A program made the position numbers and the translations under genes. From a virus: a stretch of DNA of 28,667 nucleotides. How positions within the stretch are numbered: the stretch's first letter is position 1; each line of letters opens with the position of its first letter. Positions 20,704-28,667 of the stretch are shown piece by piece. Location: IMG/VR virus record IMGVR_UViG_3300037961_000476, positions 1 through 28,667 of that record; one strand, 5' to 3'. The notes under the pieces were generated by a model that was not told the origin of the DNA, ran no database searches, and saw nothing but the letters and a program-made list of their open reading frames with translations.

Positions 20704-23700
20704 ATTAAATATTCGTGGTTTTGGAATAATATTAATTCTCCATCTTGGAATAAACTCATTTTTTCCTGATATGGAATACCTATATTTGGGATCATTTGAA
20801 CATTTATATCTACTGTCAATGTCCAAGTTCTTTTTAAATCAGTTTGGCTATCATCTAACCCAAATTGTATTATTCCTGTGTCTGTTATTGTTGTGATATA
20901 TAAAGTGCAAGTAGCAGGTTTTGTGTGGTCTTGTTTTACAGCAACTTCTTGCACACCCCCCGCTGTTCCTATCTGTGTTACTTCTGCTTTTCTATTTTTA
21001 CTAAACGCTGTAAAGTAAGCAAAACTTTCAGTATATCCGAGAGGGTAATCAGTGCTAGTTCCGCCAACAACTGTAGCAGAACCTGTTACTCTTATTACAG
21101 CCGTACCTAAACTTGGTAATTTAATAGACTTATTTGAATTGTCACCTGTAGTTGTAGCATATCCTCTAGTATTACCTTCTGTGTAACCCATTAATATAAT
21201 TCTATGATTCTCACCTTGAAATGGTGCTGATTTACCATTTTCGTTTTTGTATTTTATCACATAGTCATTTGGAGTACTTGCTAATATGTTTGGTCTGTAA
21301 GCACTGGTGTTATTGCCAATAGTAAAACCACCATTTTTGCCATTTGAAATAATAAAAGAAGATAAATTTTTAGATAATGAGCTACTAAATATAGGTATTA
21401 AATTTCTAAGATTAGATGATTGTACACTCAAGCTGCTTGAATTTGCTAAACACCATCCTTCACCCCCAGATGCAGAAGTGGGAAAAAACTCCCCATTGTT
21501 ACAACTACAACACGCCTCTGTAGTAAATATGCCTGCTAAACCAGGATTACAATCTGCATCATCTTCAGGACACCACAACATAATAGGTCCCAGACTATTA
21601 TTCTGATTTGAAATAATTGATGAAACAACATATTCACACTCAGGACAGGTTTTATTATACAATTCATTAATTAAAAGCAATGTAACTTTCGTACTTTGAC
21701 TGCCGCCAATTATATAATTCTTAATACTTAATACTCTGTAGTAACTATCTTTAATAAATATCTCATCACTAAACTTAAAATTATGAATATCTGATGAATT
21801 AAGATTTAAATATAATTCAACAATCCTACTGTTTGTAGCATAAATAGCATTTAGATAAGGCGCCCAATATTCAAAATACAAACTTCTAGCAATATTAACA
21901 AGATTAGAATTGTAATCAAAACAGGTAAGACTTGGTGCAATAGGCGGATTCCCGTTCCAATATAATGACCTTGTATCTCCTTGTATTGTTGTAGTAGGTG
22001 ATATTTCAAATGGTGAACACACAGGGTGTGATTGAAAAGTAAATGCTTCAACAATAGTTTCATTATCAGGCACAGTTTGATAAATTCTGTGCATATAGTA
22101 ATTACTATAAGGAGGATACATGCTGTGTGGCATACCATAATAATAAAACATTTTAGGTTTAGTAGCTTCTAATTTTTGTTCAACTAGTCCCTCACTATTT
22201 CTGCTATAACTAATTTCATATTGAACAGTCATATTTAGCAGCTGAGTAGGTTGTGTAGCATCTGTTGTACTAGACCAAACTTTATCATTGATATATGGTG
22301 CAAAAATAGATTTGTTTTTTAATTCTCCTTTAGCAAACTCATTTAGTGTATTTTGTATTGACACTTTACCATAAGGATTGTGTACAGGAGTAGTTTCTGC
22401 AATTCTTTTGTTGTTAAGATCAATATCTTCTAAATCCTGTAACTTAATATTTTTATTCTGCAGAGATGAGGTGTCTTTTATAACAATCTCTTTGCTTAAA
22501 TCAACTTTATCACTCCAGGACTTAAATTCAGAAATTGCTAGATAATCACTATAAGGTTCAATTCTTAAATTCGAAGGATTATTAGAATCAGGTGCTACAA
22601 CTAGATTAAATCTTTCAATTATATCTTGTAAAAAATCTTTTTGAGTAATAGACGCATCAATACAAGTAGGAATGTCTACTTCTTTATCATAAATGCCTGT
22701 CGCAGCATATCCACTCCAACCTATACTAACTTCATTAAATTGACCTGCAAATAAATAGTTTGTAGGTGAAGCATCACCACAAGTTGCACCAATTGGGAGT
22801 GAAGGTGAACATCTTCTGCCTAATCTGATTGTTGTAACATCGTTTAGAACTTTTTTTGTGCAACCCATTAGTCTCATACTTATACCGTATGCTTGACCAA
22901 ACGCAATAGTTCCCCATGGTATATCAAACTCTATAGGTATATTTACAGCTACTTGTCCATAAATAGCTTGTTGCGTTTGTAAATCTGTGTCAGCAACAAG
23001 AGGCACATCAAATGTATATAAATCAGAGTCATAAGAAAACTGAGAAGCTGTACCAATATCAGTTATATATTTTTTTACAGTTATTTGCAACACCATATTT
23101 GACCATGGTCCCCAAAGTGATTCTAATCCTAATATATCACTACAAGGTCTTAAATTGTTAAATTCTAACCACGTTTTAAATTTTAAAGGCTGTAAATTAT
23201 TACTGACTTTTTTAAAAAGTCTTCCATTATCTCTAACTATGTTCATAGGATCGTTAGGAACAGTAAATCCTGTATATGCCGAAGTTGTGTTAGCTGTAAA
23301 GTAACCTAAAGCCAATCCCTGAGTATAACCAAAACAATCAATATTTTGTCCACTAGGAATTGTATTATTATAATTATAATCATCATTACCTGCTACTAAA
23401 AAACCATCCGTTTGAGTTGAACCAATTACTGAGGCATTTCTTATCACTGGACCAGAGACAACTTGATCATTACACGTAGTCATAAACAATTTTCTAAAAT
23501 ATGTTCCATCAATAAAATTAGAGGTGTAAGTAAATCCCGCCCTGTTTAGTAATCTTCTAAAAATTTCTCTAATTTGAACAGCAGGTCTTAATTGTGTAAT
23601 ATTAACTACGTTCTCAGATACATTAGCTAAACCATCTTCATTGTTTGCTATAGTATTATCTATTGTGGTTTGATCGAGATTTAGATATTGTTGTTCAGCA

Positions 23701-24311
23701 ACATTATAAACAAAATTAGGTTCCGTAATAGATAGTGGATACATAACCTTTTGCACATTACCAACGGTATCTCTTAATGATACTCCATCAATATTATTAA
23801 AAGTAGCCGTACCATCACCTGTCCAACTATTCTCTATGTTTGTTTTATTAAATGTGTGATTAAGGTCTCTGTTGTATGTTACGCCGTCACTATTTAAAAA
23901 AATATCTCTTAATTTTTGACTTCCTATATTGGTAAATAAATCTGCTGTTGTTCCCAATACAACCACTTCATAGAGTTCTGCTTTCATATATACAGATTTT
24001 AACTGTATAACACCTTCAAATTGTACTAAAGTTCCAACGTAAAGAACAGCAGGAAATTTTTTTGCTGAGCTATAAACTAATGTGTCTAGATTTACATCAA
24101 ACCAATTTTGAAAAAATGAATTGTTTCTTTGTGTAAATGGTAATTTAAAAGTTTGAGAAAAACTAGCTTTTCTTTTACTTGGGTTTGTTATGTCAGACAA
24201 CTGAAAGTTTACAGGAACATTTGGATCTTTTTGTAAATCAAGTTCAAACATTTTTTCTTTACCCGTACCAAGTGCTGAAGTTTTTCTATATGCAACTAAT
24301 CTAGTTTTCAT
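20694..24311 (-). CDS. Large tail structural protein (Bacteroidota-phage type)
   Basis: 1205 aa, the largest gene. The N-terminus (LDLQKDPNVPVNFQLSDITN, PSKRKASFSQTFKLPFTQRN then FFQNWF) is the recurring start of large tail proteins in Bacteroidota siphophages. The middle is beta-rich with many aromatic residues; a Cys-rich patch near the C-terminal third (EDDADCNPGLAGIFTTEACC) may bind metal or form disulfides. The remainder is Ser/Thr/Gly-rich and fibre-like. It likely forms the tail tip or baseplate hub/fibre that contacts the host; the exact part is uncertain. Confidence 0.65.
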   Translation of the reverse strand: MKTRLVAYRKTSALGTGKEKMFELDLQKDPNVPVNFQLSDITNPSKRKASFSQTFKLPFTQRNNSFFQNWFDVNLDTLVYSSAKKFPAVLYVGTLVQFEGVIQLKSVYMKAELYEVVVLGTTADLFTNIGSQKLRDIFLNSDGVTYNRDLNHTFNKTNIENSWTGDGTATFNNIDGVSLRDTVGNVQKVMYPLSITEPNFVYNVAEQQYLNLDQTTIDNTIANNEDGLANVSENVVNITQLRPAVQIREIFRRLLNRAGFTYTSNFIDGTYFRKLFMTTCNDQVVSGPVIRNASVIGSTQTDGFLVAGNDDYNYNNTIPSGQNIDCFGYTQGLALGYFTANTTSAYTGFTVPNDPMNIVRDNGRLFKKVSNNLQPLKFKTWLEFNNLRPCSDILGLESLWGPWSNMVLQITVKKYITDIGTASQFSYDSDLYTFDVPLVADTDLQTQQAIYGQVAVNIPIEFDIPWGTIAFGQAYGISMRLMGCTKKVLNDVTTIRLGRRCSPSLPIGATCGDASPTNYLFAGQFNEVSIGWSGYAATGIYDKEVDIPTCIDASITQKDFLQDIIERFNLVVAPDSNNPSNLRIEPYSDYLAISEFKSWSDKVDLSKEIVIKDTSSLQNKNIKLQDLEDIDLNNKRIAETTPVHNPYGKVSIQNTLNEFAKGELKNKSIFAPYINDKVWSSTTDATQPTQLLNMTVQYEISYSRNSEGLVEQKLEATKPKMFYYYGMPHSMYPPYSNYYMHRIYQTVPDNETIVEAFTFQSHPVCSPFEISPTTTIQGDTRSLYWNGNPPIAPSLTCFDYNSNLVNIARSLYFEYWAPYLNAIYATNSRIVELYLNLNSSDIHNFKFSDEIFIKDSYYRVLSIKNYIIGGSQSTKVTLLLINELYNKTCPECEYVVSSIISNQNNSLGPIMLWCPEDDADCNPGLAGIFTTEACCSCNNGEFFPTSASGGEGWCLANSSSLSVQSSNLRNLIPIFSSSLSKNLSSFIISNGKNGGFTIGNNTSAYRPNILASTPNDYVIKYKNENGKSAPFQGENHRIILMGYTEGNTRGYATTTGDNSNKSIKLPSLGTAVIRVTGSATVVGGTSTDYPLGYTESFAYFTAFSKNRKAEVTQIGTAGGVQEVAVKQDHTKPATCTLYITTITDTGIIQFGLDDSQTDLKRTWTLTVDINVQMIPNIGIPYQEKMSLFQDGELILFQNHEYLIWN

Positions 24312-25822
24312 TAAGTATTTGTGTTTATAGGATGAGCATATTCTATTTTAACTGTGTATTGAATCAAATTATCATTTGCGGTTGTTTTTCTAACAAAGCT
24401 ACTATCTTTAATAATTACAGGGACAGTATATCTATCATTTTCTGATTGTATTACATCGACTCTTTTAGATAGTAGCATAGTTTCAATAAAAGGCACCATT
24501 TCCTCAGTTATGTAATCAGTTTGCAAAGTTTCAGTAAGTTTAGCTGTTACTTTTCTTGTTGTCACACCCCTGTCTGTATCGTCATATCTATATTTACTTC
24601 CCTGGAAAAAACCTAGCATTTTATCATAAGTTTCTCTTTTTATTTCAACAGTTTGAACATTTCTTAAAGTAAAATTCATATAATCATAGCCGCCAACACT
24701 ATTTAAAAAACCTAATCTTCTTCTTTCATATTTGCTGCAAGATTCAGATTTTACAAAATAATATGGTTTACTTAACGCAGTACCACCCACACCTGAAGCT
24801 GTACTATGTGCTGTCACAGTATAATAAGCCCAACCTGTCATAGCACTTGGTCTTGCTGATGTATTTATCGTCTGACCTTGTAAATTACCTGGACCACAGC
24901 CAAAATATAATAACCTTTCAGTATTTGTTGTAACAGAGGCAGGAGCCATTCCTCCTGTAGCTGATTCATTATTAAAATAAAATGTTCCAAGAGAGCTGCC
25001 ATTACTTTGAAAATACTGAACTTTTATTGATAAAGCTACCGAGAGAAAATCATTACCATTTAAAAAAGCTAAAGTATGAAAATCACCAATAGTTGTACTT
25101 GTATTATAATTAACGAAATTTCTTCTGGCTTGAATAGTAGAACCACCTAACATAAATGATTCATTGGGTATATCGCTTAAAAACTGACTACTTGAGCCTG
25201 CTAGTCTATAAGTGGTAAAAGCACTACCTTGTATATAATCTGTGTTGACTGTACTAACATTAAGAAATCTTGGTGTTAATAGGGGCAAAGTAGCCTGCAT
25301 ATAGTACAGAGTATCATTAGGGCTTGAGCCTGAAAAAACATAACTGGGTGCCTCACTTATATTTGTGCTATACTCTTGAGTTGCTTGTACGTACAACTTT
25401 GTAATCTGACTCAATCCCCTTTGTCTATCACCATTTAAACTAAAAATAAAATCTGTCAAATCTGTTCCCGAATCATTTTCACCTGTATTTGCTCCCAATG
25501 AGTGAATAGATTGAAATGGTGCGCCATCACAATTTTGGTCAAAATATGTGTCTCCTGTTTGAGCATTTGCTATTTCTCGTAAATCGAAAAATGCTCTTGC
25601 ATTGTTGTTTGTTATATCTACAGCATAGCTATTGCCTCTTTGTTTTAATAAAGCAATAACATCTCCTGTGCTTGAATCCAATCTGACTTGAAGTATTAAT
25701 TTTTGATAAAAAAAAGAAGAATTATCATCATTACTAAACACCATATACCCTATCATAGGTGTCCAGTTTGTTATTATAGGTATTTGTAGATTGTTTGGGT
25801 ATTGTACAAATGAAACTGCCAT
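24311..25822 (-). CDS. Tail/virion structural protein
   Basis: 503 aa, beginning MAVSFVQYPNNLQIPIITNW. All-beta, rich in Ser/Thr/Asn, with IQYTVKIEYAHPIN at the end and an internal CSKYERRRLGFLNSVGGYDY segment. It resembles the protein that usually sits before the large tail protein in Bacteroidota phages. Start and stop abut the neighbours by one base (24311 shared) and a 9-nt gap respectively. Probable distal tail or baseplate component. Confidence 0.55.
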   Translation of the reverse strand: MAVSFVQYPNNLQIPIITNWTPMIGYMVFSNDDNSSFFYQKLILQVRLDSSTGDVIALLKQRGNSYAVDITNNNARAFFDLREIANAQTGDTYFDQNCDGAPFQSIHSLGANTGENDSGTDLTDFIFSLNGDRQRGLSQITKLYVQATQEYSTNISEAPSYVFSGSSPNDTLYYMQATLPLLTPRFLNVSTVNTDYIQGSAFTTYRLAGSSSQFLSDIPNESFMLGGSTIQARRNFVNYNTSTTIGDFHTLAFLNGNDFLSVALSIKVQYFQSNGSSLGTFYFNNESATGGMAPASVTTNTERLLYFGCGPGNLQGQTINTSARPSAMTGWAYYTVTAHSTASGVGGTALSKPYYFVKSESCSKYERRRLGFLNSVGGYDYMNFTLRNVQTVEIKRETYDKMLGFFQGSKYRYDDTDRGVTTRKVTAKLTETLQTDYITEEMVPFIETMLLSKRVDVIQSENDRYTVPVIIKDSSFVRKTTANDNLIQYTVKIEYAHPINTNT

Positions 25823-25831
25823 ATTTTATAT

Positions 25832-26365
25832 TTATATTTGTTCTAAGGCTATTTCTAAATCATTTGCGAAAGCCTCAGTTATGTTATCTGTTTGTTTGTT
25901 TAATTGTTCTGTAAATGGTTTGCTAAAAAATTGTGTTCTCTCTAATCCTCTTTGAAATATAGAACGCTGTATTAAAAAGGCTAAAGATTTTCTCGATATA
26001 AAGCGCCCTCTTTCATCTCTTGCTTCTGCTAAAGGTTTGCTAACAATCCATCTGTCTATAACACCCCTAGGAGGCATCTTGCTAGAAAACTTAAAATCAC
26101 TCCCCTGTCCCCTTGCACGTCCTGAACCTTTAAAACCACCAACGCCTTTTACACCTTCATCCACGAATTGCCAATAGTCCTCAGCACCTCCAAATTCAAA
26201 CTCTAGTGTTACTGAATCTCGTTGATTGGTAACTAGATAATCAAAGTCATTAAATAGTGTATTACCACTAGTTGTCTTTTTCTTTTTCTTTAATATACCT
26301 TTACCTTCTTTAACAACATTATTGCCAAGTTTCTGTAGTGCTTGTATGGTATTTTTAAACTCCAT
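25832..26365 (-). CDS. Neck / tail completion protein (HK97 gp10-like)
   Basis: 177 aa. The region around DYWQFVDEGVKGVGGFKGS, then PPRGVIDRWIVSKP, matches HK97-gp10-like neck proteins, whose usual hallmark is a Y-x-x-F/V-V-x-x-G core. Lys-rich N-terminus, helical C-terminus. It joins the connector to the tail tube. The next gene upstream ends at the same base (26365), a one-base overlap typical of coupled genes. Confidence 0.6.
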   Translation of the reverse strand: MEFKNTIQALQKLGNNVVKEGKGILKKKKKTTSGNTLFNDFDYLVTNQRDSVTLEFEFGGAEDYWQFVDEGVKGVGGFKGSGRARGQGSDFKFSSKMPPRGVIDRWIVSKPLAEARDERGRFISRKSLAFLIQRSIFQRGLERTQFFSKPFTEQLNKQTDNITEAFANDLEIALEQI

Positions 26366-26856
26366 TATGTGTTAGCTATTACTGGTGCTATGCAAAGGTT
26401 ATTCTTATTGTTTACATCTACATTAATTGTCGCACTCCAACCTGTTAATAGATTATTAAATCTAGCTGTGAATGGTTCACACGTTATAGGTAATTGTAAT
26501 ACCACTTGGTCATCAACCCAAGACTGCGTTGATAAACTTTGTTTAAATTCAGCAATAACATCATTTAGTATTTGTAATGTTTCTGAATATGTGTCTACAC
26601 GTCCTAATCTTTGTTTATTTGGCGCATCACCAACTTCGTCATTAATCATATCCATTACATACAAAGTAAAAGAATATGTCATAACTCCTTGATTAACTGT
26701 AGCACTTCCTGGCTCTGCATATAGAATAGTATAGTCAGTAGCACCAAGTTTATTGATGTCTACTTCATCTAACAAACCTGAATGAAAGCTGTTGATCTCA
26801 TAATGCTTTGTTGCTATTGTTTCTAAAAATCCTACTACGTTTCTAAAAGTTATCAT
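26365..26856 (-). CDS. Putative tail terminator / minor tail protein
   Basis: 163 aa. Helix-beta organisation with FLETIATKHYEINSFHSGLL at the start, YSFTLYVMDMINDEVGDAPN in the middle and FTARFNNLLTGWSATINVDV near the end. The fold and position beside the gp10-like gene fit a tail terminator that caps the tube and docks it to the neck. No catalytic motif; moderate certainty. It overlaps the small frameshift ORF upstream by 14 nt. Confidence 0.5.
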   Translation of the reverse strand: MITFRNVVGFLETIATKHYEINSFHSGLLDEVDINKLGATDYTILYAEPGSATVNQGVMTYSFTLYVMDMINDEVGDAPNKQRLGRVDTYSETLQILNDVIAEFKQSLSTQSWVDDQVVLQLPITCEPFTARFNNLLTGWSATINVDVNNKNNLCIAPVIANT

Positions 26857-27004
26857 AGTTGCTACGTTGTTTATTATTATAATCTTGACTATATGCCAAG
26901 TATGTTAGTACCTCTAATATGGGTAATCTAGTTATCTTTTCAATGTCTAAGATTGAATTGGATAAGCTGTACAAAACATTATACCAACCCCATTTGCTTT
27001 GCAT
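26843..27004 (-). CDS. Second tail-assembly chaperone ORF (gpT-like), possible -1 frameshift extension
   Basis: 53 aa, starting MQSKWGWYNVLYSLSNSILD and followed by KITRLPILEVLTYLAY. Short ORFs of this type follow the first chaperone gene in siphophages and are usually reached by a programmed frameshift. Here it lies in the -1 frame relative to the gene at 27007-27588, and its ATG comes 2 nt after that gene's stop. An AAAAG run just before the stop is a possible slip site. Reinitiation at the ATG is the alternative to frameshifting. Confidence 0.6.
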   Translation of the reverse strand: MQSKWGWYNVLYSLSNSILDIEKITRLPILEVLTYLAYSQDYNNKQRSNYDNF

Positions 27005-27006
27005 TG

Positions 27007-27588
27007 TTACGCCTTTTGTGGTGTCGTGTTGTGAGCTTCCAAAAAGCGGTGCGAAATCTTCGCCAATCTTTCTCCTAAAGTCAAAAAAAAACCTAGACTT
27101 GACAAAGCTATATTCATTGGACAGTCCTTGAATAATTCTTCTTTAAATTCTTCAGGATCGTAAGACTCTACAGCATATCTATTATTTACCTTATTTGTAA
27201 CACGTCTATAAAGTATTGACATAATAATATGCAAGTTCTCTATAGGTTCTTTGCAATAAGCCTCTAAATCAATATACTCACCTGTCGTAAGTTTACTAAG
27301 GTTAGGACAGAATCCATATTCTTCACCTTTAAATGTAAACAGCTTTTTAAAATCTTGTTCTGTAGGTTCAGTATCAATCATCTTTTTAATTATGTCCATT
27401 ATCTCCAACAAGTCCTTATAAGCCATTTTCTTAACAATAAAGGGTGAAGTGTTACATAATAACGCTAAACTCTTTACAACCTTTGTTTTGTCTGTTCCTT
27501 TGCCTTCCTGAATCTTGACATACTTTTGATATGTTCCAATAGTTATGTCTTTCCAATTATCAGGTATTATTAATTTAACCTCTTTCAT
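27007..27588 (-). CDS. Tail-assembly chaperone (gpG-like)
   Basis: 193 aa, starting MKEVKLIIPDNWKDITIGTY. All-helical middle (ALLCNTSPFIVKKMAYKDLL), with KLTTGEYIDLEAYCKEPIEN then LHIIMSILYRR, the hallmark of a Bacteroidota-phage family placed at the head of tail genes. It is followed by a small -1-frame ORF as in classical gpG/gpGT pairs, which load onto the tape measure. Unlike most phages, here the pair sits far from the tape measure. It is the first gene after terL and carries the late box in its leader. Confidence 0.55.
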   Translation of the reverse strand: MKEVKLIIPDNWKDITIGTYQKYVKIQEGKGTDKTKVVKSLALLCNTSPFIVKKMAYKDLLEIMDIIKKMIDTEPTEQDFKKLFTFKGEEYGFCPNLSKLTTGEYIDLEAYCKEPIENLHIIMSILYRRVTNKVNNRYAVESYDPEEFKEELFKDCPMNIALSSLGFFLTLGERLAKISHRFLEAHNTTPQKA

Positions 27589-27593
27589 TACTA

Positions 27594-27620
27594 ATAAATA
27601 TAAAATGTTAATATTTGTTT
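27594..27620 (-). promoter_or_regulatory. Repeated late upstream box, copy 1
   Basis: Minus strand AAACAAATATTAAC (27607-27620) then TTTATATTTAT (27594-27604), 5 nt before the ATG of the tail-assembly chaperone and right after the terL stop. It marks the start of the structural region. Confidence 0.6.
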
Positions 27621-27621
27621 T

Positions 27622-28667
27622 TTACAATATATAATACTTGCCACTATGATTAATTGATAGCTTGTTTAAACACAGATAACGTACTGCATCTACTAAGTGG
27701 TCATTTACTTTTACAGGCGTATTTAATACATCACCATTTTTGTCTGTAGCCCATTTATAACCTCTAAATTCTTTTATTGCATTTAAGCTATCCTTAGTGA
27801 TGTTAAGTTTGTATCTACGCATTATGTCAATACCTAAATGTATTCCTGCTCCCTTATTTGCTGCCTTTACATTTAGATTTGAACGAAACAATTCGGTAAT
27901 TGACTTCGGTTCGGCACTATCACAAATTATTTCATCTTGCCTACTAACACCTAGTTCTTTTATTTTATTTGCTAAATCAGTATTAGTTAATCTCTTTTCA
28001 TACAGCAGCTCTTTGATGTATAAACTGTCATCACGTTGATATACAGCAACCATAGCACTTGGAGAATTTGTGAAGCCAAAGTCTAATCCATAACCAACTA
28101 AACGACCTTGTACGTCATCTACTAAATTAAAGTTTCTAAATATCATTGTCTGTACTGTTCCTATCTCACCTAATCCATACACACGCCAATAGTCAGGATC
28201 AATATCTTTTAATCTTTCAATCTCTGCAATAGTATCTTCATCTAAAAATGGATTGGCTCTATATGTAGATTGTAAGAATGTGCAATCATCTCTCGTGTGT
28301 ACCTTTTCATATATCCAAGAATAAGGATCAGAAGGATTATAATCTAAGTAAATCTTTTCTGTTGTTCTAAGTATTAGCTGTTGCCAATCTTCATAATTAA
28401 ATTCATTTGCCTCATTACACCAAAGATAATGTCTTTTACGTCCTCTTATTTTTTGTGGTTGGTCAACACTAATAAATTCTATAATGTTACCATTGAGGGT
28501 GTATGATAATTCTGATTTGTTATGATTTTCTTCTGAATATAATTCTAGTTCTTTTAAGATATTCAATACATCACGATATGCTGTACCTTTAAGAGCAGGT
28601 AGTGTCTTTCTGCATATAGTGAATATTTTACCTGTTTCTTCTAAGCATTTAACAATAAATAATTGAC
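27622..28667 (-). CDS. terL: Phage terminase large subunit, allele 2 (N-terminus cut off by the window edge)
   Basis: C-terminal ~348 residues, read from the right edge. RGRKRHYLWCNEANEF is the Walker B-like region with Asn-Glu in place of Asp-Glu. The nuclease domain shows GLDFGF, IICDSAEPKSI and NDHLVDAVRYL with the three expected acidic residues. It is 89% identical in DNA to positions 1-888, with no indels. In two segments I translated, changes were mostly silent or conservative (for example 21 base changes at 661-720 give 2 amino-acid changes). Both alleles therefore look functional. The upstream part would equal about 889-1009 of allele 1. Confidence 0.9.
   Translation of the reverse strand, partial: QLFIVKCLEETGKIFTICRKTLPALKGTAYRDVLNILKELELYSEENHNKSELSYTLNGNIIEFISVDQPQKIRGRKRHYLWCNEANEFNYEDWQQLILRTTEKIYLDYNPSDPYSWIYEKVHTRDDCTFLQSTYRANPFLDEDTIAEIERLKDIDPDYWRVYGLGEIGTVQTMIFRNFNLVDDVQGRLVGYGLDFGFTNSPSAMVAVYQRDDSLYIKELLYEKRLTNTDLANKIKELGVSRQDEIICDSAEPKSITELFRSNLNVKAANKGAGIHLGIDIMRRYKLNITKDSLNAIKEFRGYKWATDKNGDVLNTPVKVNDHLVDAVRYLCLNKLSINHSGKYYIL
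27780..28667. repeat. Imperfect terminal repeat, right copy (pairs with 1-888)
   Basis: Right-hand member of the pair described at 1-888. Together they imply a genome unit of about 27,779 bp. Confidence 0.9.

Noticed and set aside
20530-20826. A 98-aa gene starting at 20826
   Set aside because: It would overlap the 1205-aa gene by more than 130 nt; the ATG at 20703 gives a normal 10-nt overlap.

Overview
The window is almost a complete genome of a small tailed (siphovirus-like) bacteriophage whose host is very probably a marine or aquatic member of the Flavobacteriia (Bacteroidota). The evidence is very AT-rich DNA, absence of Shine-Dalgarno sequences, a Bacteroidota-type promoter (TTTG ... 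TATATTTG), signal peptides ending in FGQ/FSQ, a C-terminus that looks like a type IX secretion (T9SS) sorting tail, and many gene families typical of Bacteroidota phages. No integrase, transposase, CRISPR array, rRNA or tRNA was seen. The first 888 bases match the last 888 bases without indels at about 89% identity (95 mismatches by eye), so the contig goes once around a circular or circularly permuted unit of about 27.8 kb and re-enters the terminase gene in a different allele.

Nearly all genes lie on the minus strand and read right to left. Minus-strand positions 5580 to 981 hold an early/DNA module: XRE-type repressor, a recombination-associated protein, an OB-fold SSB-like protein, a DUF4373-type replication protein, a 38-aa membrane microprotein, a VRR-NUC nuclease, a sigma-70-like protein, a Cys-motif conserved phage protein, a 47-aa zinc ribbon, HNH endonuclease, ParB-like protein, and the small terminase subunit. 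The large terminase subunit follows and wraps across the contig ends. A short divergent plus-strand operon of four small genes (5753-6501) faces the repressor across a control region with a 9-bp inverted repeat.

The late region (27588 down to 10833) comes in an unusual order, tail before head: tail-assembly chaperone pair with a possible -1 frameshift, tail terminator/neck proteins, two large tail proteins, tape measure, prohead protease, scaffold, major capsid, tail-tube-like protein, then portal (with a long fused C-terminus) and head-tail connector. A repeated upstream box (AAACAATATTAAC, then TTTATATTTAT, then ATG) precedes four late genes and is a candidate phage-specific late promoter, possibly read with the help of the sigma-like protein.

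Between the structural genes and lysis genes lie two exported proteins: a putative outer-membrane beta-barrel (9826-10836), and a secreted acidic protein with an LDL-receptor-A-like repeat and a T9SS-like sorting tail (9275-9823). They look like host-derived surface proteins rather than virion parts, and are the best candidate here for an undescribed system, for example surface remodelling or superinfection exclusion. The lysis block follows: small membrane proteins, an exported thioredoxin fold lacking its CxxC, an M15 peptidase endolysin, a holin-like protein and a metallophosphoesterase.
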